From Rahnella rivi (GTDB taxonomy: Bacteria > Pseudomonadota > Gammaproteobacteria > Enterobacterales > Enterobacteriaceae), in the NCBI RefSeq assembly GCF_019049655.1, contig NZ_JAFMOX010000059.1, forward strand, positions 62,001 to 126,000: a DNA stretch of 64,000 nt, in the 5' to 3' direction. Under the pieces are notes generated by a model that worked only from the letters and a program-made list of their open reading frames with translations, was not told where the DNA came from and did not search any database. The translations under genes were made by a program, and so were the position numbers. Shown here piece after piece: positions 35,296-50,395 of the stretch. Position 1 is the stretch's first letter, and each line of letters begins with the position of its first letter.

Positions 35296-37323
35296 TCAGG
35301 CGGCAGATGCGCCAGTTGCACGCTTGTCACGGTTCAGTGCCTGCAATGCAGACACATCAACAATCAGCGCCACGCTGCCGTCACCCAAAATAGTGGCGGC
35401 GGAAATGCCCGGCACTTTGCGATAGTTGCTTTCCAGATTCTTCACCACCACCTGATGCTGACCGATCAGTTGATCAACCAGTAAAGCGTAGCGGCGGCCT
35501 GCACTTTGCAGGATCACGACAATGCCCTGAGTGGCTTCAGTTTTCGCGCCTTCAACGTCAAACACGTTGTAGAGCTCAACCAGCGGCAGATATTCTCCGC
35601 GCACCTGCAGAACGCGCTCGCCACCGGCCAGCGGGTGCAAATCTTCCGCCAGCGGTTGCAGCGATTCCATCACCGCATTCAGTGGCAGAATGAAGACTTC
35701 TTTGCCCACTTTCACCGACATGCCGTCGAGGATCGCCAGCGTCAGTGGCAGCAGGATACGGATGGTGGTGCCTTTGCCTTGCTGGGAATGGATTTCGACG
35801 TGACCGCCCATTTCCTGAATGTTTCGCTTCACCACGTCCATGCCTACGCCACGGCCTGAGACGTCGGTGACTTTTTCCGCCGTCGAGAAGCCTGGTGCGA
35901 AGATCAGCATGCCGACATCTTCGTCACTCATGCTTTCGCTGACGTTCATGCCTTGCGACAGGGCTTTCGCCAGAATACGTTCGCGGTTCAGACCAGCACC
36001 GTCATCCACCACTTCGATGCAGATGTTGCCGCCCTGATGCTCCGCAGACAGCGTCAGGTTGCCGGTTGGCGGTTTGCCGTTGGCAATACGCGTTTCCGGC
36101 GTTTCGACACCGTGATCGAGGCTGTTGCGCACCAGGTGCGTCAGCGGATCGATAATGCGTTCGATCAGACTCTTATCCAGTTCGGTAGAGCTGCCGAGCA
36201 GGGTCAGTTCGATTTGCTTATTCAGTTTGCTCGCCAGATCACGCACCAGACGCGGGAAGCGGCTAAAAACGTATTCCATCGGCATCATACGAATCGACAT
36301 CACCGATTCCTGCAAATCACGGGCGTTACGCTCAAGCTGCCCCATGCTGTTGAGCAGGTCGCTGTGCGCCACCGGATCCAGCAGATCGGAACGCTGCGCC
36401 AGCATCGACTGGGTGATCACCAGTTCGCCGACCAGGTTGATCAGCTGATCCACTTTCTCGACTGCCACACGGATGCTGGTCGATTCCGGCGCTTTTGGCG
36501 CGCGGGCTTTCGGCGGTTCGCTGCTGGGTACCGCCGTCAGGACCGGGGCAGGACGCGCCACAACAGCGGTTGCGGCCGGTTCTGCTACCGCCACCGCTGC
36601 CGATGCCGCAACGGCAACCGGTGTGGCCGGAACAGAAGCCTGGGTGAAGCTGATTTGTTCGGGTTCGAGCACGAAACACAGCACCGCGATGATATCGTCT
36701 TCGGTCACCGTGGTGACAAGCGTGGCTTCCACGCTGTCTTCGGTCTGTACCGGATCGACGATGTCGCCCAGATTCCCCAGCTCTTCCAGCATCACCGGCA
36801 CTTCCTGCGGCTTCAGACCGGACAGGCGAACGCGCATCCCGCCTTTGCCCGCCGCGGAGGTCGCAGGGGCTGCCGTTTGTGCAGGTTCGTCAGTGACGAC
36901 GTGGAGATCCGCTGCCGGCTCCCGCGCTTGCTGGGCGTCGAGCGCCAGTTGTCTCAGGGCCGCACAGATGTATTCAAAACTGTCTGCATCGGGATCCCGG
37001 GAAGATTTATAGGCGTCCAGTTGCTCCTGCATAATGTCTTTCGTTTCCAAAAACAGGTTGATGATGTCGGTGCTCAGGCTCATTTCTGCGCGTCGCGCAC
37101 CGTCGAGCAGGTTTTCCAGTAAATGGGTGGTTTCCTGCAGAACCGTAAAGCCAAAGGTCGCTGCTCCGCCTTTAATTGAGTGCGCTGCGCGGAAAATCGC
37201 GTTGAGCTGCTCAACGTCGGGCGCTTGCGGATCAAGCAACAACAGGTGTTGCTCCATATCCGCCAGCAGCTCGTCGGCTTCATCAAAAAACGTCTGATAA
37301 AAATCAGTTATATCCATGCTCAC
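35296..37323 (-). CDS. cheA: Chemotaxis histidine kinase CheA
   Basis: CheA autophosphorylates and passes phosphate to CheY and CheB. The 675-residue protein shows all five domains. P1 has phospho-His48 in FRAAHSIKGGA. P2 lies at about 160-230, followed by an Ala/Pro/Val-rich linker. P3 is the dimerisation hairpin. P4 ATPase has the N box HLVRNSLDHGVETP, the G1 box EVVDDGAGLNRERI and the G2 box SGRGVGMDVVK. P5 is the CheW-like regulatory domain at the C-terminus. The start is a GTG (37323), with MSMDITDF as in E. coli. It begins four bases after motB. Confidence 0.97.
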   Translation of the reverse strand: MSMDITDFYQTFFDEADELLADMEQHLLLLDPQAPDVEQLNAIFRAAHSIKGGAATFGFTVLQETTHLLENLLDGARRAEMSLSTDIINLFLETKDIMQEQLDAYKSSRDPDADSFEYICAALRQLALDAQQAREPAADLHVVTDEPAQTAAPATSAAGKGGMRVRLSGLKPQEVPVMLEELGNLGDIVDPVQTEDSVEATLVTTVTEDDIIAVLCFVLEPEQISFTQASVPATPVAVAASAAVAVAEPAATAVVARPAPVLTAVPSSEPPKARAPKAPESTSIRVAVEKVDQLINLVGELVITQSMLAQRSDLLDPVAHSDLLNSMGQLERNARDLQESVMSIRMMPMEYVFSRFPRLVRDLASKLNKQIELTLLGSSTELDKSLIERIIDPLTHLVRNSLDHGVETPETRIANGKPPTGNLTLSAEHQGGNICIEVVDDGAGLNRERILAKALSQGMNVSESMSDEDVGMLIFAPGFSTAEKVTDVSGRGVGMDVVKRNIQEMGGHVEIHSQQGKGTTIRILLPLTLAILDGMSVKVGKEVFILPLNAVMESLQPLAEDLHPLAGGERVLQVRGEYLPLVELYNVFDVEGAKTEATQGIVVILQSAGRRYALLVDQLIGQHQVVVKNLESNYRKVPGISAATILGDGSVALIVDVSALQALNRDKRATGASAA

Positions 37324-37327
37324 GTGA

Positions 37328-38482
37328 TCACCTCTGCTGTGAATCGCGGCTTGTTGATGTGGTCGCAGGTGCCGGACCTGCGGCAGCAGCCGGAGCTGTC
37401 GTCGCAGGTTGAGCGTCTGCCGATGTGGTCACAGGCACCTGCGTCTCAATCCTGGTTGCAGGGACTTCTACTACTGTTGGTGCTGATAATTCTGGTGCGG
37501 CAACGGCCGGTGCCGGGCTCTGGGTCGGTGCCACGGAAGCTTGCGGTGCCTGAACTTTCGGTGCCAGCGCAGGTGCGGTACTGCGGCCAGGTACTTGTCT
37601 TTGCAGCTCGCCCGCGTCACTGATCGTAATCGCTTCGCCCTCGCTGTTTTCCCGCTCAATGGCTTCCTCAGCATGTCTGTTGAGGACCAAAATGCTGATG
37701 CGACGGTTGATCGCATCGCCTGCCGGATGATTTTTGAGTTGCATGGTTGACCCCATGCCCATCACCCGCAGAACTTTTCCTTCGCTCAGGCCGCCGACAA
37801 TCATTTCACGGCGCGACGCGTTGGCGCGGTCGGTGGACAATTCCCAGTTGCTGTAGCCACGTTCACCCTGGGCATACGGCATATCATCGGTATGGCCCGC
37901 CAGGCTTATCTTGTTAGGGAAATCATCCAGTACCGGACCAATCGCCCGCAAAATATCGCGCATGTACGGCTCGACGATGGCGCTGCCGAGCTGAAACATC
38001 GGGCGATTTTTGCTGTCGATAATCTGAATGCGCAAACCCTGTTCGGTCAGGTTAATCATCAGATGCGGGCGCAAATCTTTTAAACGCGGATCCGATGCCA
38101 GCATCGCTTCCAGTTTGTCCTGCAACTTCATCAGATCGCCGGTTTCACGCAGTTCACGGGCATCGCCCTGTGACTGGATCATCTTATGCACTTCGCCGTC
38201 CTGCATGGTCGGGTCTGCCCCTCCGCCCGGGATCGGACTGGTGGCATCGCTGCTGCGCGGTCCGCCGGTAATGGCCACCGCCAGCGGCGTACGGAAGTAT
38301 TCGGCAATCTGTACCAATTCTTTAGGGCTGGAGATCGAAATCAGCCACATCACCAGGAAGAAGGCCATCATCGCTGTCATAAAGTCAGCGTAAGCAATCT
38401 TCCATGAACCGCCGTGATGCCCGCCGCCGTGCTTACTCTTTTTCTTACGTACAACAACGATGGGATGGCTCTGATGCTTCAT
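37328..38482 (-). CDS. motB: Flagellar motor stator protein MotB, with long Ala/Pro-rich tail
   Basis: MotB anchors the proton-driven stator to peptidoglycan. The protein has a basic N-terminus, one membrane helix with the proton-carrying Asp33 ([18 protein letters not shown]), a plug/linker and an OmpA-like peptidoglycan-binding domain ([37 protein letters not shown]) ending near residue 270. From about 298 to 384 there is a tail of Ala, Pro, Thr and Val. This makes it 384 residues against about 308 in E. coli. It overlaps motA by four bases. Confidence 0.95.
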   Translation of the reverse strand: MKHQSHPIVVVRKKKSKHGGGHHGGSWKIAYADFMTAMMAFFLVMWLISISSPKELVQIAEYFRTPLAVAITGGPRSSDATSPIPGGGADPTMQDGEVHKMIQSQGDARELRETGDLMKLQDKLEAMLASDPRLKDLRPHLMINLTEQGLRIQIIDSKNRPMFQLGSAIVEPYMRDILRAIGPVLDDFPNKISLAGHTDDMPYAQGERGYSNWELSTDRANASRREMIVGGLSEGKVLRVMGMGSTMQLKNHPAGDAINRRISILVLNRHAEEAIERENSEGEAITISDAGELQRQVPGRSTAPALAPKVQAPQASVAPTQSPAPAVAAPELSAPTVVEVPATRIETQVPVTTSADAQPATTAPAAAAGPAPATTSTSRDSQQR

Positions 38483-39369
38483 ACTTTTTCTTCTTCAGTT
38501 TGTTGCTGGTTAGGCGATTTAACCTGACGAACGTGCTCCTCCAGTTCGATAAACGAAGGGCGTTCTGAGGTGTAGAGCGTCTTACGGCCAAACTCGACAG
38601 CAATCTGCGGGGCATAACCGTTGAGGCTCGACAGCAATGTCACTTTGATGCACTGCATCATTTTGGTGTTTTCAGCACTTTTCTGACGTAACACGCTGGC
38701 CAGTGGTGAAATAAAACCGTACGCCAGCAAGATGCCGAGGAAGGTACCGACCATCGCATGGGCAATCAGCGCCCCCAGCTCTGCGGCCGGACGGTCGGCG
38801 GCGGCGAGGGTATGAACAATCCCCATCACCGCAGCAACGATCCCGAATGCCGGAAGTGAATCCCCGACCAGCGCCAGGCTGTTGGCCGGCACTTCGCTTT
38901 CGTGTTCATAGGTTTCGATCTCTTCATCCATCAGCGCTTCGATTTCAAACGCATTCATGTTGCCGCTGACCATCAGACGTAAGTAGTCAGTCAGATATTC
39001 CACTAAATGTTTATCGGCAAGGATGCGCGGATAATTAGCAAAAATGTCGCTTTCAGCGGGATTGTCGATGTCATTTTCCAGCGACAGCATCCCCTGTTGG
39101 CGCGACTTGGCTAACAAGCGGTAAAGCAAGGCCATCAAATCCATATACAACGCTTTGTTGTATTTAGACGCGCGGAACAGCTGCGGCAGCGCGCGCAAGG
39201 TGGATTTAATCGCTTTACCGTTGTTACCGACAAAGAAGGCACCGATACCGGCACCGCCGATGATCAGCAATTCTGCTGGTTGGTATAACGCGCCCAGTTC
39301 CCCGCCGACGAGCATGAAACCGCCAAACACTGAGCCCAGCACCACGATGTAACCTATTATCACTAGCAC
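38479..39369 (-). CDS. motA: Flagellar motor stator protein MotA
   Basis: MotA is the four-helix stator subunit that surrounds MotB and drives the rotor. The 296-residue protein begins at a GTG (39369) with the MotA N-terminus [19 protein letters not shown]. It has the conserved cytoplasmic charges ([33 protein letters not shown]) and ends in an [15 protein letters not shown] tail. Length matches E. coli (295). A 182-base spacer separates it from flhC. I could not find a good sigma-28 promoter in it. Confidence 0.97.
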   Translation of the reverse strand: MLVIIGYIVVLGSVFGGFMLVGGELGALYQPAELLIIGGAGIGAFFVGNNGKAIKSTLRALPQLFRASKYNKALYMDLMALLYRLLAKSRQQGMLSLENDIDNPAESDIFANYPRILADKHLVEYLTDYLRLMVSGNMNAFEIEALMDEEIETYEHESEVPANSLALVGDSLPAFGIVAAVMGIVHTLAAADRPAAELGALIAHAMVGTFLGILLAYGFISPLASVLRQKSAENTKMMQCIKVTLLSSLNGYAPQIAVEFGRKTLYTSERPSFIELEEHVRQVKSPNQQQTEEEKV

Positions 39370-39551
39370 GATGAATCCTTAATTCGATGTGGTTTTAGGG
39401 CGAGGAAAAGCGCACCGCCATGAGCCTGCCGTTTTCTATGCAACCCGGATGATTTGCATAAAAAAAGTGCCAGACAAAGGCTGAGAGATGAGGGGGAAAA
39501 TAGGGAGCGGTGTTACCACCGCCCGGGCATTCTTACTGCGACCCTGAAATC

Positions 39552-40160
39552 TCAGACTGCGCGCTTGACCTTTTCGTCCAGCTCTTGAGATGTTATATCG
39601 GCAACCTGCGGGGAAAGTTTACGTTTTTTTACTGCGCGGGATGGGGGTTGGCAGAGACTGCAAACAAACCCGTGACGGGGCTGGTGTGCATGGGTAATAA
39701 ATGATCCGTCACAGCAGTTACAGGCAGAAAGCTGCAACATACCGCTGTCCACGAACCGGACCAGCGTCCAGGCGCGGGTCAACGCTAAAATCGGCGCTTC
39801 TCCCGGCTGTTCAGGACACTGCTCAAGATATAAACGATAGGCGCTGATCACCGCTTCGACACCATTACAATGCCCGCTCTTCATCAGAAAAGAGTACGCG
39901 TTGTAAAACATCGAAGAGTGAATGTTTTGTTCCCAGGTCATGAACCAGTCTGTCGAGAATGGCAGCATGCCTTTCGGTGGCGGGCTGCCACGTAATTCTT
40001 TGTACAGTTTAATCAGACGGCCACGGCTTAACTGCGTCTCGCTTTCCAGCATCTGCAATCTTGCGCCCAAAGAAATCAGCTCCATGGCGAGCTGAATATC
40101 GCGGGCTTCCTGAACAATACTTTTTTCTGCCGGTTTGGCTGGCGTCTCTTTGATTAGCAT
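39552..40160 (-). CDS. flhC: Flagellar master regulator subunit FlhC
   Basis: FlhC is the DNA-binding, zinc-containing partner in the FlhD4C2 activator of class II flagellar genes. The 202-residue product has the family N-terminus ([21 protein letters not shown]), the helix-turn-helix-like [15 protein letters not shown] and four cysteines that form the zinc site (Cys147, Cys150, Cys167, Cys170 in ACNCC...CSLC). Length is slightly above E. coli (192). It follows flhD with a 22-base gap. Confidence 0.96.
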   Translation of the reverse strand: MLIKETPAKPAEKSIVQEARDIQLAMELISLGARLQMLESETQLSRGRLIKLYKELRGSPPPKGMLPFSTDWFMTWEQNIHSSMFYNAYSFLMKSGHCNGVEAVISAYRLYLEQCPEQPGEAPILALTRAWTLVRFVDSGMLQLSACNCCDGSFITHAHQPRHGFVCSLCQPPSRAVKKRKLSPQVADITSQELDEKVKRAV

Positions 40161-40182
40161 GTTGCGCCCTTAATAGACATGG

Positions 40183-40527
40183 CTACGCCCTTTTCTTCAT
40201 GGCGCCGCTGTCTCTCGCCGCCAGACCTTTAAGCAGGTGGCTCGACAGCAGGATACCGGTGTGGATTTGCTGCAAATCATCTACACGGGATTCCTGGGTC
40301 AGGCGTTCGATGGTCTTACTGTCATCAAAGCGGAACTGACAAAGAAGCTGATTCGTTTCAGCTAATTTAACCATTTGTGGCAACGTAAGTTGGCCTAAGG
40401 CGTCTGCCATAACGTCGTCAATCCCCAGCCGGAACATCGCGGAGGCTTTCTCGTCATTAATCAAACGCTGTGCCAAAAGTAAATATGACAGGTTGATATC
40501 ATATATGTGCTTAAGCAATTCGGACAT
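40183..40527 (-). CDS. flhD: Flagellar master regulator subunit FlhD
   Basis: FlhD is the other subunit of FlhD4C2. The 114-residue all-helical protein reads [20 protein letters not shown], then [20 protein letters not shown] and [18 protein letters not shown], and ends in [18 protein letters not shown], as in enterobacterial FlhD. It is the first gene of the flhDC operon. A long untranslated leader of about 350 bases is predicted from the CRP and Rcs-type sites upstream. Confidence 0.96.
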   Translation of the reverse strand: MSELLKHIYDINLSYLLLAQRLINDEKASAMFRLGIDDVMADALGQLTLPQMVKLAETNQLLCQFRFDDSKTIERLTQESRVDDLQQIHTGILLSSHLLKGLAARDSGAMKKRA

Positions 40528-40859
40528 GCTGTTCTACCCCATTACCGATGCCACATTTTTAATGTGGCTGATTGATAGACATATTCCATGCAGCAAGAGT
40601 TTTACCCGGCCTGTCAGGGAGTATTTTTTCACTATCAAAACAATTAGTTCATTGGCTGATTAATAAATCTCACGATGACAAATGGATTTATCCCGCGGTA
40701 TTTACTTCACCGCCAATACAAGTTTGTTCCTGATGTAAACTAAATTAAGTGTGACAATTGCAATGCTAAGTAATCTTCAAACATATCAGTTTTGTTGTAC
40801 TGGCAGGGTCCGTTGCTGTGATGGCATCTCATTCAGTGAAACGCTTTTACATACATTAT

Positions 40860-40874
40860 TAGGAATAATCTTAC
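40860..40874. promoter_or_regulatory. Candidate RcsAB box of flhDC
   Basis: TAGGAATAATCTTAC closely matches the E. coli flhDC RcsAB box as I recall it (TAGGAAAAATCTTAG), with two differences. Its centre is about 83 bases from the CRP site centre, the same spacing as in E. coli, where the box lies just downstream of the transcription start. It would give repression by the Rcs envelope-stress system. Confidence 0.65.
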
Positions 40875-40883
40875 TACGACGCA

Positions 40884-40889
40884 ACTCTA
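40884..40889 (-). promoter_or_regulatory. Candidate -10 element of the flhDC promoter
   Basis: On the minus strand this hexamer is TAGAGT, with a weak TTGTAT -35-like element 18 bases upstream. It would put the transcription start near 40877, about 72 bases from the CRP site centre, as in E. coli flhDC. A weak -35 is normal for a CRP-dependent promoter. The assignment rests mainly on the flanking sites. Confidence 0.4.
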
Positions 40890-40938
40890 CCCCTGTTCCC
40901 TTTATACATACAATCTAACTGATCACAAATTTTGAATA

Positions 40939-40960
40939 AAGTGTGACGCACATCACACTT
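40939..40960. promoter_or_regulatory. CRP binding site upstream of flhDC
   Basis: TGTGA-N6-TCACA at 40942-40957 lies within a symmetrical AAG...CTT frame, so both CRP half-sites are perfect. It lies about 420 bases upstream of the flhD start. cAMP-CRP activation of flhDC is well known in enterobacteria, and the location relative to the Rcs-type box matches E. coli. Confidence 0.85.
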
Positions 40961-41730
40961 TAGAAATTTATTTTATCCTAAAAAGCGCACTTTATCGTAA
41001 AAATTTGCGCAGTTTTAACGCAAAAGTAAAAAAGCATCTAAAAACCCTTCCCCAGACTGCCTTTTTTCGCCTTTTTGAGATCAATTTGTACAAAGACCAG
41101 CTAAAGCCAAATGATAAGAACATTCAGTGATTAAGCATAGCTTGCGTAGTGAAATGTGCTGGTAATTTCCGATAGTGTGATCAATGTGCTATCGCGATAA
41201 AACCCAGTCATTACGCGGTTTGCAGAGGAAGTGTGTTGCGGGATTTTGGTTAAATTTGATTCAAAAGGTTTTGAAAACGTGAACAACTACACGATTTGAA
41301 AAGTAAAAAGACAATGAGTGTAAGGGAATGTGTTCAGGGACGGGGAGTCATCCGGTCAGCAGACCAGATTGATAAGCAGATATGATGAAAAGAGGACAAT
41401 GTCCCGTGCTTCTCTATCGGCAACTCTTCACGAAAACTTTAGTGATTGGGCTTAAAAAAGTGGTTTATTCCGGACAATCGCAAATAAAAAGAGAGTGATT
41501 AGGAATATTATTACCTAATCAGCAGCCTGCTCCTCGTAAACCTGCTAACAGAGCATAAAGAACATCTTTCATTACTCCATGAGCATGGGGATTTAATTAA
41601 CCAGCGAAATAAAGGGTTATTTGCGGGGTTTTATAAATAAAGAAAGCACTGCTTTAACAAAAAACAGGGTTTTGGAGGCGGGAGACTTTCATTCAAAAGC
41701 AAAAACGAGGATGCGGGAGTTAAGGTTCAC

Positions 41731-41761
41731 AAATTAAAACCTGCCGCAAAATCCGGCAGGT
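41731..41761 (-). terminator. Terminator after yeeZ
   Basis: ACCTGCCG and CGGCAGGT form an 8-base stem around a 7-base loop, followed on the minus strand by TTTAATTT. It lies 45 bases beyond the yeeZ stop and before the flhDC control region. Confidence 0.75.
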
Positions 41762-41805
41762 CATCACATATTATTATTACCCTCAGGGTAATGAAGGATT
41801 ATCGA

Positions 41806-42630
41806 TTAAAAAGGCATCGTCCGTGGATCGGGATACTGATACTCGAACCCCAGTTCCTTGCAGATGCGCTCACCGTCGACGATTTTTCCTTTGGTTGCTG
41901 AAGTTTCTTCAGCAAACGTCGGCGCCTCAAGCCCCATCTGGCGGGCCAGCGCCGGGTAAAACTCGGCTTTTGCCGGATGTTTAGGGGCGCACAGATTATA
42001 GGTGTGCCCACCTTTTGGCAGACTGAGCAATAAGGTGATGGCGGCGACAACGTCATCCTGATGCACCAGGTTGACGCCATTCTGCCCCCCTTTCACGTCC
42101 GTTTTTCCTGCCATGAAGCGCCCCGGATGACGATCGCCCCCCACCAGACCGGCCAGCCGTAACACATCCACCGAAGTATGTGGCAGGCTGTGCAACCAGC
42201 TTTCTAATTCTTTCAGAACTTTTCCACTGGAGGTCACCGGCTCAAGGGCGGAACCTTCGCGCACGATGTCGTCCCTTTCGCCGTAAACAGACGTGGAACT
42301 GGTGAAGATAATGCGTTTTACGTTGTGTGCCAGCGCGCTGTCTGTCAACTGCTGCACGGCCTGGAAGTAAAGCTCGCTGCCTTCGACGGTTCTGCGTGCC
42401 GGTAAGGTGATGATCAGCGCATCAACGTTCAGCAGTTTATCCAAATCTTCCGCTTCGCATTCCATCTCCGGGGTAAACACCAACGGATAGCAGTCAATGC
42501 CGACCATTCTGGCGGCATCTACACCGTCAGGCGTGGTTTTGCTGCCCACTACGTCGTAGCCTCTGCCCGCCAGCGCCATCGCCAGAGGCATTCCCAGCCA
42601 GCCCAATCCAATAATAGAAACCTTTTTCAT
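41806..42630 (-). CDS. yeeZ: SDR-family NAD(P)-dependent protein YeeZ
   Basis: The 274-residue protein begins MKKVSIIGLGWLGMPLAMAL with a Rossmann nucleotide loop. It contains KTTPDGVDAARMVGIDCYPL, IIFTSSTSVYGERD and LRLAGLVGGDRHPGRFMAGK, and ends ICKELGFEYQYPDPRTMPF, all matching E. coli YeeZ. It is annotated as an epimerase-like member of the extended SDR superfamily with no established reaction. In E. coli it also sits next to hisLGDC, divergent from the leader, which is the arrangement here. Confidence 0.94.
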   Translation of the reverse strand: MKKVSIIGLGWLGMPLAMALAGRGYDVVGSKTTPDGVDAARMVGIDCYPLVFTPEMECEAEDLDKLLNVDALIITLPARRTVEGSELYFQAVQQLTDSALAHNVKRIIFTSSTSVYGERDDIVREGSALEPVTSSGKVLKELESWLHSLPHTSVDVLRLAGLVGGDRHPGRFMAGKTDVKGGQNGVNLVHQDDVVAAITLLLSLPKGGHTYNLCAPKHPAKAEFYPALARQMGLEAPTFAEETSATKGKIVDGERICKELGFEYQYPDPRTMPF

Positions 42631-42934
42631 CTGTTACTCCCTCTGCTCGGTGGCCGATGGTCACCACTGCGCCATCTGCCGTTCGCGTTCTCGCTTCTCT
42701 TTATACTAGCCTTTCTCTCCTTATAGATGCGTAAGCTTTTCCAGGAGACTGTGAACAGATCATTCATTTTTTCGATGAAACAGCCCCTGAAGATAAGAAA
42801 AACTCATCATCCGAAAAAAAGGTTGCGCACTTGCCGCCCGATAGTTTAGTTTTATTGGCAACCGAATTTGATTTGTGTGGCGCAGACTTCGTTATGAATA
42901 ACGCCGCACCGAATGAACACTCAGAGAGACTGAC
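42631..42934. other. Divergent spacer between yeeZ and the his leader
   Basis: These 304 bases should hold the promoters for yeeZ and the his operon. Possible his -10 elements near TATGAAT (about 42893) have a TTGATT partner with 18-19 base spacing, which is not good enough to assign. No gene is visible. Confidence 0.4.
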
Positions 42935-42982
42935 ATGACAAACGTTCTGATTAACCACCATCATCACCATCACCCTGACTAG
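42935..42982 (+). CDS. hisL: his operon leader peptide HisL
   Basis: The 15-residue peptide is Met-Thr-Asn-Val-Leu-Ile-Asn, six consecutive His, Pro, Asp, then TAG. It precedes a strong attenuator hairpin, so ribosome stalling at the His codons under histidine starvation would favour read-through into hisG. E. coli HisL has seven His residues in a row; here one position is Asn. The frame is too short to be found by length alone but is unmistakable. Confidence 0.95.
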   Translation: MTNVLINHHHHHHPD

Positions 42983-43043
42983 TCTTGCAGGCGATTGGTG
43001 CTGGAAGACTGTCTAGATCTTCCAGTGGAGCAGAACGCAGAGA

Positions 43044-43080
43044 AAGCCCCCGGAAGAACACTTCCGGGGGCTTTTTTTTT
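43044..43080 (+). terminator. his operon attenuator
   Basis: A perfect 13-base stem (AAGCCCCCGGAAG with CTTCCGGGGGCTT, 4-base loop) runs into nine T residues. It lies about 60 bases after the hisL stop and 95 bases before hisG. It is the transcription terminator of the histidine attenuation system. Confidence 0.93.
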
Positions 43081-43174
43081 GGCCTAACGAATTGAAGTAA
43101 AAGCATTTGTACAAAACTCTGCACACAACATTTACCAAAACATTAAAACTGAAAACAAAGAAATTGAGGTCATC

Positions 43175-44074
43175 ATGCTGGATAAAACACGTTTACGGAT
43201 AGCAATGCAGAAATCGGGTCGCCTGAGCGATGAGTCACGCGAATTGCTGGCACGCTGCGGGATTAAAATTAATCTGCAGGAACAACGCCTGATCGCCTTC
43301 GCAGAAAACATGCCGATCGACATTCTGCGTGTCCGTGATGACGACATTCCGGGGCTGGTAATGGACGGTGTGGTTGATCTGGGCATCATCGGTGAGAACG
43401 TGCTGGAAGAAGAGTTGCTGGCACGCCGCGCTCAGGGCGAGGATCCGCGTTATTTCACGCTGCGTCGCCTGGACTTCGGCGGTTGCCGTCTGTCGCTCGC
43501 GACCCCGCTTGACGCAGAATACACCGGCCCGCAAAGCCTGCAAAACTCCCGCATCGCCACCTCGTATCCGCACCTGCTCAAGCAATATCTCGACAAACAG
43601 GGCGTCGATTTCAAATCCTGTCTCCTGAACGGTTCTGTTGAAGTCGCGCCACGCGCCGGTCTTTCTGATGCAATTTGCGATCTGGTTTCCACCGGCGCCA
43701 CGCTTGAAGCCAACGGCCTGCGCGAAGTGGAAGTGATTTACCGCTCTAAAGCCTGTCTGATCCAGCGCGACGGCGAAATGCCGGAAGCCAAGCAGCAACT
43801 CATCGACAAAATGATGACCCGTATTCAGGGCGTCATTCAGGCCCGTGAATCCAAGTACATTATGCTGCACGCGCCAAGTGAGCGTCTGGACGAAATCGTT
43901 GCCCTGCTGCCAGGCGCTGAACGCCCGACCATTCTGCCGCTGGCCGGCGATCAGCAACGTGTGGCGATGCACATGGTCAGCAGCGAAACGCTGTTCTGGG
44001 AAACCATGGAAAAACTGAAAGCGCTGGGCGCCAGCTCAATTCTGGTTCTGCCAATCGAAAAAATGATGGAGTAA
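43175..44074 (+). CDS. hisG: ATP phosphoribosyltransferase HisG
   Basis: HisG catalyses the first, feedback-inhibited step of histidine synthesis (ATP plus PRPP). The 299-residue protein is the long, hexameric type. It starts [20 protein letters not shown] and has the PRPP-binding region [13 protein letters not shown] and a C-terminal ACT-like regulatory domain ([20 protein letters not shown]). It is the first structural gene after the attenuator, with GAGG as ribosome site. Confidence 0.98.
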   Translation: MLDKTRLRIAMQKSGRLSDESRELLARCGIKINLQEQRLIAFAENMPIDILRVRDDDIPGLVMDGVVDLGIIGENVLEEELLARRAQGEDPRYFTLRRLDFGGCRLSLATPLDAEYTGPQSLQNSRIATSYPHLLKQYLDKQGVDFKSCLLNGSVEVAPRAGLSDAICDLVSTGATLEANGLREVEVIYRSKACLIQRDGEMPEAKQQLIDKMMTRIQGVIQARESKYIMLHAPSERLDEIVALLPGAERPTILPLAGDQQRVAMHMVSSETLFWETMEKLKALGASSILVLPIEKMME

Positions 44075-44078
44075 TGCC

Positions 44079-49682
<5,604 letters not shown>

Positions 49683-49686
<4 letters not shown>

Positions 49687-50324
49687 GTAATCAGGATGTA
49701 AAAACCGGTCTGCTGACCGGAGAACAAATCAGCCAGCTCGACTGGGAAAAAGTGGATAACCTGATGCCGGCTATCATCCAGCATGCCGTGTCGGGTGAAG
49801 TGCTGATGCTTGGCTATATGAATCAGGAAGCGCTGAGCGTTACACAGTCTTCCGGCAAAGTGACTTTTTATTCCCGCACGAAAGAACGTCTGTGGACCAA
49901 AGGGGAGACATCAGAAAACTATCTGAATGTTGTCAGCATCACCCCGGATTGCGACAACGACACCCTGCTGGTTCTGGCAAATCCCGTCGGCCCGACCTGC
50001 CACAAAGGCAATAACAGCTGCTTCCATCCGGCAGAAACCGACTGGGCATTCCTCTATCAGCTGGAAGAGTTGCTCGCCTCACGCAAAACAGCCGACCCGG
50101 ACAGCTCTTACACCGCGAAACTTTACGCCAGCGGCACCAAGCGTATTGCACAGAAAGTCGGTGAAGAAGGCGTCGAAGTTGCGCTGGCGGCAACGGTCAA
50201 CGATCGCTTTGAACTGAAAAATGAAGCATCGGATCTGGTTTATCATCTGCTGGTCTTACTGCAGGACCAGGATCTGAACCTCAGTGCTGTGATTGAGAAT
50301 TTACGTCAGCGCCATAAGAAGTAA
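49683..50324 (+). CDS. hisI: Bifunctional PRA-cyclohydrolase/PRA-ATP pyrophosphatase HisI(E)
   Basis: The N-terminal domain is the cyclohydrolase, with [26 protein letters not shown] and zinc-binding [11 protein letters not shown]. The C-terminal domain is the pyrophosphatase ([20 protein letters not shown] and [10 protein letters not shown]). The product is 213 residues, the fused enterobacterial form. The start is a GTG overlapping hisF. It is the last gene of the operon and is followed by a terminator. Confidence 0.97.
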
Positions 50325-50344
50325 CGCTGGATTTCGGACACAAA

Positions 50345-50382
50345 AAAGCCGCCTTTGCAGATGCATTGGCGGCTTTATTTTT
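50345..50382. terminator. Bidirectional terminator between hisI and wzz
   Basis: AAAGCCGCC and GGCGGCTTT form a perfect 9-base stem with a 14-base loop. It is followed by ATTTTTG on the plus strand and preceded by an A-run that reads as T-run on the minus strand. It can end both the his operon and the convergent wzz transcript. Confidence 0.85.
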
Positions 50383-50395
50383 GTATGGCAAACTG

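Larger units (their letters stand above)
40528..41730. other. Long flhDC control region and adjoining AT-rich spacer
   Basis: This stretch of about 1.2 kb has no credible gene on either strand. The first 430 bases hold the predicted flhDC leader, promoter, Rcs-type box and CRP site, described separately. From about 40980 to 41730 it is AT-rich with many short A/T-runs and no clear structure. That part could be a nucleoid-protein binding region or hold an RNA that I cannot recognise. Confidence 0.55.

Noticed and set aside
35953..37122. A 389-codon open frame on the plus strand opposite cheA
   Set aside because: It is antisense to a fully conserved CheA reading frame, is His/Arg/Gln-rich with no family-like motif, and arises from biased third positions of the real gene.
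39370..39551. Search for a sigma-28 promoter before motA
   Set aside because: No TAAAG-N-GCCGATAA-like pair with correct spacing was found in the flhC-motA spacer.
42951..42975. Run of His codons that could be mistaken for an engineered His tag
   Set aside because: It is the natural HisL leader, in the correct place before the attenuator and hisG.
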